Below are positions 40,200 to 48,500 of a stretch of DNA of 64,000 bases, piece by piece. The stretch covers positions 95,001 to 159,000 of the forward strand of contig NC_018327.1 of NCBI RefSeq assembly GCF_000234665.1, read 5' to 3'. A model generated the notes under the pieces. The model was given only the letters and a program-made list of their open reading frames with translations. It was not told the DNA's origin and did no database searches. This stretch comes from Leishmania mexicana MHOM/GT/2001/U1103. Taxonomy: Eukaryota > Euglenozoa > Kinetoplastea > Trypanosomatida > Trypanosomatidae. A program made the position numbers and the translations under genes. Numbering within the stretch: position 1 is the stretch's first letter; each line of letters opens with the position of its first letter.

Positions 40200-43100
40200 A
40201 TGATGACACCGCCTCGGAAGAAAGCACGCAGCGCCGTGCTGCGCAGACACCACGCCTCATCACTCAGCGCAGCCACTACTCTGGTGGCTGTGTTCCTCCT
40301 CCTCGTCGCTCGCGCATCTGACACGCAAGCGCTGCATGTGAGCCCAGCGTCCGCAGAGGCTCCGATATGGAGCGGCATGGATGTGTTCGTGCCATCTGAT
40401 TCGTACTCAGACCCGATCACGTGCTTCAACGGCGGCATCCCTGCCGGCAACCACTGCACCTGTCCACTCTACTACACCTCGGCGAACTGCTCGCAGCGGC
40501 AGTGTCCCAACTCCATCGGCGGCGTAGGGCCGCACCGTGTGTTGCCTGTGAACTCGACGAACAAGTTCTGTGATCACTGCGACGAAAAGGAATTCACCGG
40601 CCTCAGCTGCCAGATATGCCAGAGCAACGAGGCTTGCAAGCAGTACGCCGGGAACTCTGCTGAGTGCAACAGACGCCCGTCCGTCCGCAGTGACAGCAAA
40701 CAGTTCCAGTGCACCCTCCAGAACGAGTTCTTCGTTCGACTCATGGGTGGCAACCGCACCATTACCGTAGAGGCCATGCTAAACTGCTCCACACCAGACG
40801 GCACCGCCTTACAGAAGAGTGACCAGGGTGTGTGCAACATGGCCGTCTATCGCATGGAGCCGAACCACAGCTACGTGGATGCTTTTTTCCGCTGCAATGC
40901 GACTGGGTGCTCGGTCAAGTATGGCCAAAAAGACCCTGACCCTAACGACACAAGCAACAATACGCTGCGGCTGCGCTTTTTCCGCGTCGCTCGCACCTCT
41001 GGACAGGTGGTGCTCATCGTCGAGTGCGCTTTGCTCGCGCTTCTTGGGGCCTTCACAGCACTGCTGGGGCCCCGCCGCACCAAGCGCATCACTGTGATTC
41101 TCGCCTCCGTGATCACCGTCACAGTGCTCCTGTACATCGCCTTGATGATGCTCAGCATGCGTTCCATCTCCATCCCGAAGGAGACCGTCATCTACGACTG
41201 CCGGAAGACGAGTTGCGCCTGCGCCGAGGACCCGCCGCCGCAGTACGACCCGATATGCTCACAAAAAGTGGAGTTGAGTAACATCATCCTGCCATCGATC
41301 AAGAACAGTATTAGCTTTGCCTGCGAGCTGAACAGCTCGCTCTGCGAGCTGACGCTGGCGGATCTCGCGCTGGTGTTTCAGGCGGACTGCAGCATCTCCG
41401 AATGCGTTGACACCATCCGCTTCCCTGATGACTCGTCAGACGACAGCAGCGACCGCAGCGGCGCTGCCATCCTGGCGAAGCTGAATCTCGGCATCCTTCT
41501 CGTGCTGCTGCTGCTACTCTTGGTGAGCGGGGTTGGAACTCATTATTACTACACCCGCAGCATCTCCTACGAGCGTGACAAGGATTTCCTCGTCACCTTC
41601 CACGTGAACACGCTGGAGGACGACGACGGCGACCTCCACGAGACTGGCTCAACTGTCCTCGATGAGCGCCACGTGCACCTGAACGGCAACACCGCTGAAC
41701 ACGAGCCGGAGCCGCTCCTGAACAACTCACCGGCCCCGCACCCCGAGCGTTCGGCCCTCCTTCCACAGGATGCTCCCAGCAGCCCTCACTCTGAGGACAA
41801 CGTCTCTATTACCACGAGCGTGTATGAGCAGGCGCGCGCCTTGACGCCAGCGGCGTACACGCGCATTGAGGAGCTGCGCCGGCTTACCGCCACACAGCTG
41901 GAGCTGCAGGTGTCAGACCTGCAGTATACCTTGAAGACGCCTCTGCTGGGGGCTGCGGACGAGGGCTCTCAGCGCACGCTCCTTCACCGCATCAACTTCA
42001 CAGTGCACTCGGGGGACGTGCTGGCTATCATGGGACCCTCCGGTGCCGGTAAAACCACGCTGCTGGACTTGCTCTCGGCTCGCGCTAAGTCAGGGAAGGT
42101 TAGCGGCACGATTGCCCTGAACGGCACGCCAATCAAGACGACCGGTTCCCGCGCGGCACAATACCGCAACATCATCGGCTACGTTTCCCAGGAGGACACG
42201 CTGCTGCCGTCGCTGACTGTGGAGCAGACAATCTTCTACGCCGCACGACTGAAGCTGCCGAAGGCCCTTTCACACAGCACTGTGCGCCGCATTGTGACGC
42301 GCGTCATCGAGACGCTGAAGCTGCAGCACTGCGCACAGACACTCATTGGTGGCGATACGACACGCGGTATCAGCGGGGGCGAGAAGCGCCGCGTGTCTAT
42401 CGCTGTTGAATTACTGGCGAACCCGCGCATCCTGTACCTTGACGAGCCGACGAGTGGCTTGGACGCGGTGAGCGCGAAGCGCGTAGTGGAGGCGGTGGTG
42501 GCGCTGGCGAAGGACTCGCCGATGCGCATGTACGCCACGCACTACTTTGCGTTCCGGCCCATCGTCATCTTCAGTATCCATCAACCCTCACAAGAGATCT
42601 ACGAGCTTTTCGACAAGGTGCTGCTGCTGTCGCGGGGAATGAGCATCTACTGCGGCCCTGCTTCGTCCGCCGGTGCGACTATCGAGCGGCGCGTCACGGC
42701 CGCCTTCGGCCACACGCGAGAGGTACCGCGAAGGGAGGCGCACAACAACCAGGCGGAATACCTTATGAAGGTCGAAGAGATTCTCGACGACGCCGTGCGC
42801 GCGGAACTGCAGGAGGAGGACACGCTCGAGAACACCAATACCGCAGGTGCGCAGTACGAAAGCGCCTCGGTCGACAGGTCTCCACTGGCCGGGGCTCACA
42901 CGCAGGTGCCGCCGTGCCGAAGTCCCGGGTCACCGTCCCCGCACGCGCCGTCGCAGTCCGGCAGCTGCCCTGGGTTCAACGATGACGGTGAGCAGGTAAG
43001 CGGGGCCGATATCCTGAGCACCACGTTTGGCTTCCGCATGTACTACGCAAACGTATATGAGCAGATGCACCTACTCATCTCTCGCTCTATCACGTGCCTG

Positions 43101-43907
43101 TTCGGTTCCTTCCACCTGGTGGTATGCCACTCGGCCGTGGTGGCGTGCCTTGCGACGCTCATGTGTGTCCTCTACCACGAGCAGGCCCTTGATCTGCCCG
43201 GGGCGCTCAACCGCGCCGGCTCGGTGTCTTTTCTCCTGCTCGTCACCTCCTTCTTGTCTCTTAGCTGCCTTGAGCAGTTCATCGTCGAGCGGAAGCTGTT
43301 CAACGTGGAGCGGGAGAATGGCTTCTACACCACATGCCCATATCTCATCTCCAAGATCGTCGTGGACATCATCCCGCTTCGCATTGTTCCAGCCATGGTG
43401 CTCGCTTCGGTCATCTACTTCCCGATGGGCTTCCGCGTCGACGCAGGACAGCACTTCTTCTACTTTATCTTCATCATCGTGCTCTTCTCCATCTGCATGA
43501 CGATGGTGGTCCTGTGCATCGGCATCGTGAGCGGCTCCTTCGGCGCCGCTGCGCTGCTCAGCAGCGTCTTGATCCTGTGGAACTTCGTTTTTGGCGGTGA
43601 TCTGGTGCAGGCCGAGACGATCCCGCCCCCGCTGCGCGCCTTCAAGTCCATTTCGCCCTTCTTCCTCGCCTTCGAGTCGCTCATGGTGAACGAGCTCAAC
43701 GGGCAGCACTGCGTCTTCTCCCCGACAGACGAGGCAGGGAAGAAGTCGTCGGAGAGCATTCCCATTATGTGTGTACAGTACCTGGCAAACATCGGCCTGA
43801 AGCCGGATCGGTTCAACATCGATGTAATGCAGCTGGCGCTGTACTGCCTCCTTTTCGTGGGCCTCTCCTGGATCTTGCTCTCATGCTTCTCGAAGCTCGT
43901 TCGCTAG
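40200..43907 (+). CDS. ABCG5: ABCG half-transporter with Cys-rich ectodomain (LABCG5-like)
   Basis: A 1235-residue ABC transporter. A signal-peptide-like hydrophobic segment (about 20-45) precedes a Cys-rich, N-glycosylation-rich ectodomain (to about 268) with EGF-like spacing. TM helices lie at about 270-290 and 297-318, a second Cys-containing loop follows, and another TM is at about 430-450. The ATPase has Walker A GPSGAGKTT (612-620), signature ISGGEKRR (724-731) and Walker B with Asp748 in LDEPTSGLDA, in the ABC-before-TM order of ABCG/White proteins. The C-terminal ABCG membrane domain runs from about 947 to the end. From memory, Leishmania LABCG5 maps to chromosome 23 and was reported to take part in heme/hemoglobin utilisation; the symbol rests on this position and the ABCG architecture. 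The frame opens at 40062 with a TTG; the first ATG is 40200. Confidence 0.88.
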   Translation: MMTPPRKKARSAVLRRHHASSLSAATTLVAVFLLLVARASDTQALHVSPASAEAPIWSGMDVFVPSDSYSDPITCFNGGIPAGNHCTCPLYYTSANCSQRQCPNSIGGVGPHRVLPVNSTNKFCDHCDEKEFTGLSCQICQSNEACKQYAGNSAECNRRPSVRSDSKQFQCTLQNEFFVRLMGGNRTITVEAMLNCSTPDGTALQKSDQGVCNMAVYRMEPNHSYVDAFFRCNATGCSVKYGQKDPDPNDTSNNTLRLRFFRVARTSGQVVLIVECALLALLGAFTALLGPRRTKRITVILASVITVTVLLYIALMMLSMRSISIPKETVIYDCRKTSCACAEDPPPQYDPICSQKVELSNIILPSIKNSISFACELNSSLCELTLADLALVFQADCSISECVDTIRFPDDSSDDSSDRSGAAILAKLNLGILLVLLLLLLVSGVGTHYYYTRSISYERDKDFLVTFHVNTLEDDDGDLHETGSTVLDERHVHLNGNTAEHEPEPLLNNSPAPHPERSALLPQDAPSSPHSEDNVSITTSVYEQARALTPAAYTRIEELRRLTATQLELQVSDLQYTLKTPLLGAADEGSQRTLLHRINFTVHSGDVLAIMGPSGAGKTTLLDLLSARAKSGKVSGTIALNGTPIKTTGSRAAQYRNIIGYVSQEDTLLPSLTVEQTIFYAARLKLPKALSHSTVRRIVTRVIETLKLQHCAQTLIGGDTTRGISGGEKRRVSIAVELLANPRILYLDEPTSGLDAVSAKRVVEAVVALAKDSPMRMYATHYFAFRPIVIFSIHQPSQEIYELFDKVLLLSRGMSIYCGPASSAGATIERRVTAAFGHTREVPRREAHNNQAEYLMKVEEILDDAVRAELQEEDTLENTNTAGAQYESASVDRSPLAGAHTQVPPCRSPGSPSPHAPSQSGSCPGFNDDGEQVSGADILSTTFGFRMYYANVYEQMHLLISRSITCLFGSFHLVVCHSAVVACLATLMCVLYHEQALDLPGALNRAGSVSFLLLVTSFLSLSCLEQFIVERKLFNVERENGFYTTCPYLISKIVVDIIPLRIVPAMVLASVIYFPMGFRVDAGQHFFYFIFIIVLFSICMTMVVLCIGIVSGSFGAAALLSSVLILWNFVFGGDLVQAETIPPPLRAFKSISPFFLAFESLMVNELNGQHCVFSPTDEAGKKSSESIPIMCVQYLANIGLKPDRFNIDVMQLALYCLLFVGLSWILLSCFSKLVR

Positions 43908-45517
43908 TCGGCGATGCACGGTGGATGTGCGAGGGCAAAGCGCTCCTGATGGGTGCCGGCAAGCGAAGCGACGATGGGGGTGGGGGTAAGCTACAAGAAG
44001 TAGAAGTGAAGGATGATATACGAGGCGAACGGATGGCGGCGGTGGCGGCGAGGATGCGGACATCGGTACTCGGAGCCGTTTGTTTTGTTGCGTTAATTGT
44101 TTTCTCCTCCCCCCTCTCGTATAGATGGCGGCCGCCCCCGTCGTCCAGAGTCGACACCCCCCCCTCCTCCCCCCTCCTCTACCTTCGACAAATAACTCCT
44201 TCTATGTTATGCGTTGCAGGCATATATATATATATATATATTTTCTGTTGTTGAAAGCGAGAAAGCTCTCCCTTCGCTGTGTTCGTGGTGTACATGTGTG
44301 AGTGTACATCTGTGTCTCGCCTTCCCGTCCGCCCAGGGACGTGCTTGCTGCTTCGGTTGTTGCTGCGTTGGAGTGCTGCTTCTACGCACTTACCTTCCCT
44401 CTCCTTTCCCTCATCAACAATTCTCGTGGACATCCACGTCTGCCCTTCGCTTGTGCGCTGAGGTATTCGTGTCTCTCCTCCTCCTCCTCCCCCCCTTCAT
44501 CCCCCATCCCACCCTGCCCGTCCCGCCTCTGCGCGCACGCACGCATGTATTGATTTTCGTCTGCACGGGACCGTCGTCTCATTTTTGCTCTTCCGTTGTG
44601 CGTCGGCGTGCACATCTCCATCGCCGTGGGCTGGTCGCTGTTACGTCCCCTCTTCCTTCGCTGACTCTCTCCCGGACCGCTTGTCCGGCTGCGTGCAGGA
44701 GTGTGCGGTGTGCCTCGTGGATGATTTGCCTCGTTGGCGGCTGTGCGTGTCGAGAGCCATGGCGCTCTCCTCTCGGTGCTGGTAGTCGCTGTTTCCGTTT
44801 TGGGTGGCACTCTCACTATCTCCTGTGTCATGCCCTCATCCAGTGTCACCGCCTCAACTCCACACCGACCCATACACACACTAAAGAACAAAGGTAAAAG
44901 AGCATCGCGAGTATCGCCGAGCCAAGACAGCATACGGACCCTGAGGAGCCCCGTGGCGCGTGTCGTTTTTAAGGGAACCTTTGTCGGTACATCAGTGCGT
45001 GTCAGCGCGTGGGGGTGAGCGGTGGTGAACGCAAGGACCACGCGCTTGTAGGGTATCCCAGCATCACCTTCATCCCCTCCCCCGTACCCCGTACCGCGAC
45101 TGCCACCGCAAAGTTTGGACTGTGCAGGACGAAAGTAGCAACATCCGCCACACCACACAGATACCTTTCCCTCACTGCATCTCGTCCCGGCTCCCGTGTC
45201 AAGTCATCAGCAGCCTTCCTTCCGTATCACAGGTTGAGGCAGCGTCCCCGTCTTCTACGCTTTCCCCTCCCTCTCCTTCGCTATCTTGTATCCTCGTGGC
45301 GACTGTGAGCCACCAGGTGACGCTGCCATCCCCATCGCTGTCGCACAAAGACAGACGGAGAGGTACATACTCACCCAGCTGGCGGCCCCTCTGCCTCACA
45401 CGTGGTAGTGTGCGTGCGAAAAGCATCCGCCGGAAGCCCACTCTCTTCCTTATTCGGCGTTGGCCGTAGCCAAACCGTGGCTGCCCTTGCACGGCGCTTA
45501 CTCTCCACCGGTGTGCA
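43908..45517 (+). other. intergenic/UTR region
   Basis: A 1.6 kb gap with a (TA)n run (44222-44241), C/T tracts (44475-44500, 45075-45090, 45265-45290) and no supported gene. Confidence 0.6.
44222..44241 (+). repeat. (TA)n microsatellite
   Basis: Ten AT/TA dinucleotides in the presumed 3' UTR of the ABCG gene. Confidence 0.9.
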
Positions 45518-48500
45518 ATGTCCCGTGAACCCAATGAAGGCACCTTTGGGGCTGCGCTCGCCAATGAGTTTCAGTGGCGCAATTTGTACCTGAAGGAGTT
45601 CGGCTGCTGCACCTATCCACCGCCGATCCCGAAGGACCCCAGCACCACCGCCGTTGGCGTCTATCCGATGCGACGACAAGCGAAACTCCTCCCACAAGAA
45701 AGCAGCAGCAGCGAGGATGCTGATAACGAAGGGGAGGAGGATGACCGCTATGAGGAGTCGACGGACGATACCGATGGGGACGACAGCTACCAAGCGAACT
45801 TTAGCTCGGGTCTCTTCCAATTCTCCTTCAACGGCAGTGGCAGTGATGAATGCCATTCGCGACGGCACCAATGCCACAACGTCAACCTGGCAGACACAGA
45901 ACCACCCATCACGGGCTGCCCGCGTCGCGACCGTAGCACGGCCGATCAGTTTTTCAGCCTCGACCTGTCCACGTCTGTTGGCGAGGGTGGGGCCACCCCG
46001 CACGCCTCCCGTCACTCCGGCCACCGCAGCGGTGGGCGACGGGGCGGCCACGGCGCTGTCCTGCGCAAGGACGACTTCTTCGACACGAACGACGTCTTCT
46101 CGACAAAGTTCTTCAGTTTTCTCTGGATGGAGTCGGACGGCGACGGCGACGACGAGGAATACGCCAGCGACACGCGCACGGTCGATGAGGGTCGACGCTG
46201 CGGAGCGCGCGACCCGGACAACGGGCGAGGCACGAAGAGCAGCATGCGAAGCAGAAAGGACCCTGGTCGTCTCACGCTGTCACGACCCGGCTTCTCGACG
46301 TTGACAAGTCACACCTTCAACACAAATCCGCAAGGAGTGCCGGAGGCGGTGCTGCGACTGCACCACCAGACATGGATCCTACTGATGGATAACCGCCTGA
46401 TGGCCTGGGTGCATCGCGCGGCCACCGATCACTGTCAGCGGGCCACGCAGCTGCGCCACCGCTTACTGGAAATCATTGCGCTCGGTCCTTGTTCCGCTGA
46501 TATCGTCGGCGACGCCACATTCGCCTCGCCCACCCAGGTCAGCACCTCACTCGTGCTTCCGGAGGAAGACGCGCTGCAACGCACCTTGGAGAGCTTTTCG
46601 CCTTTCTTTGTCGTTGTTGCGCCGCCGCCGGTGGTGCAGCGGGCTAAGGATCAGTTCCGGGCGGCGCAACGGGGACAGCTCTCCAGCGGCAACGCTCAAC
46701 AGGCCGCCGCCACTTCCGTCGCCGACCTCATCGGCCTCCCGCTGCTGAGTCAGTACGGCTCCTGGCGGGAGGCCTACGAGCACCGACATCGCTGTGACAA
46801 GGTGCCCTTCTCTTTCTTTTTCATCCATGATGTCAGCTACAACTACGCGCAAGTCACGGCCTTGTTCGTGCAGCTGCAGCTGCTCTACGCACATTCCCAC
46901 TCTCACTCACGGCGCTGTGCGGAGGCCAGGCGGGAGTCGGTGCCTCTAAAAAACGCGAGTCGTCAATTTACCACCCTCAGCACCGCTAGTCGCACCATGG
47001 AGGAGCGGCGCCACGTGTGCCCACTCATGCTCATGCAAGAGATGACGGAGAACGTTGTCCTCGCCTACGAGCAAAGCTCCGCACGCGCAACCTTGCCGAT
47101 GCTGCGCCGCGTGCTCGACTTTCTGACGGATGCCGCGCTGGACGTGGTGACGGCGCACCGCTTTATCAGCCGCAAGGCTGTCCTGCGGCAGCACCAGTTT
47201 CAGCTGCCAGGCATGACCACGGTGCGTCCTTTGCCAATCTCGACCATGGCTTCTGCCGCGGCGGCGGCTTTTGACGTGTCACAGACTACAGAGGACGATG
47301 GGTCGATGGATGCTGCAGAGGATAGGCGACCAACAAGCCACAGCTTTGGCGTCTCCAAGGAGGAGGACGGCACGCCCATGAAGGACGAGCTGCCCGGCAC
47401 CGACGGCAGCGGCATCCCCATCAGCGGCGTTGAGCCGCAGCGCGTCACGGAGAGCGACATCAATGCGCTCTTTGAAATTGCCTACTGGTTCGCAGATGCG
47501 ACCACAGCAAACGCCTCGGTGCCACTGGACGCAGCTCTCCCCGCAGGCACGACGGCAGGGCAATACGCGGCGCGAGAGGGACCGCTAAGCACTTCACTAG
47601 AGGTGTTGAAGAGGATGAGCCGAAACTCTCTGGCTACCACGCCACCGTTAGACACACCGACGAGCCGCCCCGGCACCAACCACAGCGCCGCTGCGGCCGC
47701 TGGAGGCGGCGGTGCTCCCTTACGGATGTATAAAGTTCTCAGCGTTGAGGGATCGCAGCTCTCCTCGCCGCACAACAGCATTGCCGTCTCCCTGACGGGA
47801 GCGGATGACCCATCGCTGTCGTCGTCGTCACGGTCGCAGCAGTACTTACCTGGGCGCTTACAGGTGTACAGCCCTGTCGAGTCCCTTGCGGAGGCGGTGG
47901 CGTTGCTGGAGGCGTACCGGAAGCCGCAACAACTGCGCAACGATCGACCCGGCCGGGCCGGCCGCAGGAAGGGCCATAGCATGTCGGTTGACCCGAGGGC
48001 CCGCGGTGGCGGCGCCGGAGCGAAGAGGTCCGCAATGCCGTGTCTCACACCGGACCCCGTCTCGGACTCCTTTACGAGCTTTATCAGCCCTTTGGTGGTC
48101 CTCACCACCTACCTCCGCCTACACGGCGGCACGTGGCTGAAGCATCTATGCCGCCGTGTCTTCGAGTCTCTGCGCAGGCCGAATGTCTTGCTCTACGTCA
48201 ACACCCTTGAGTTCGATTCCGCGTGGGTGTCCCTGCAGCTACCGTCGTCACTGTCATCACAAGAGACGACGAAGCTCAGTGTCTCGGCGGCGACGCGAGG
48301 GCGCCAACGCCCACAGAACCGGTCACTTTTAGCCACGCCGCTAGCCCCGAGCACCGCTGCCAGCTCAGAGGCGGCGCGCAGTGACTTTCTCCACGGCCTC
48401 GGCTGCCTGGAAGACCTCATTTGCCAAGACATCTTGTGCGCCCTCAACAACTTCTTTGGCTTCCTGTACGGAAAGCGAGCTGCGGCCGCGCGATTGCCGC

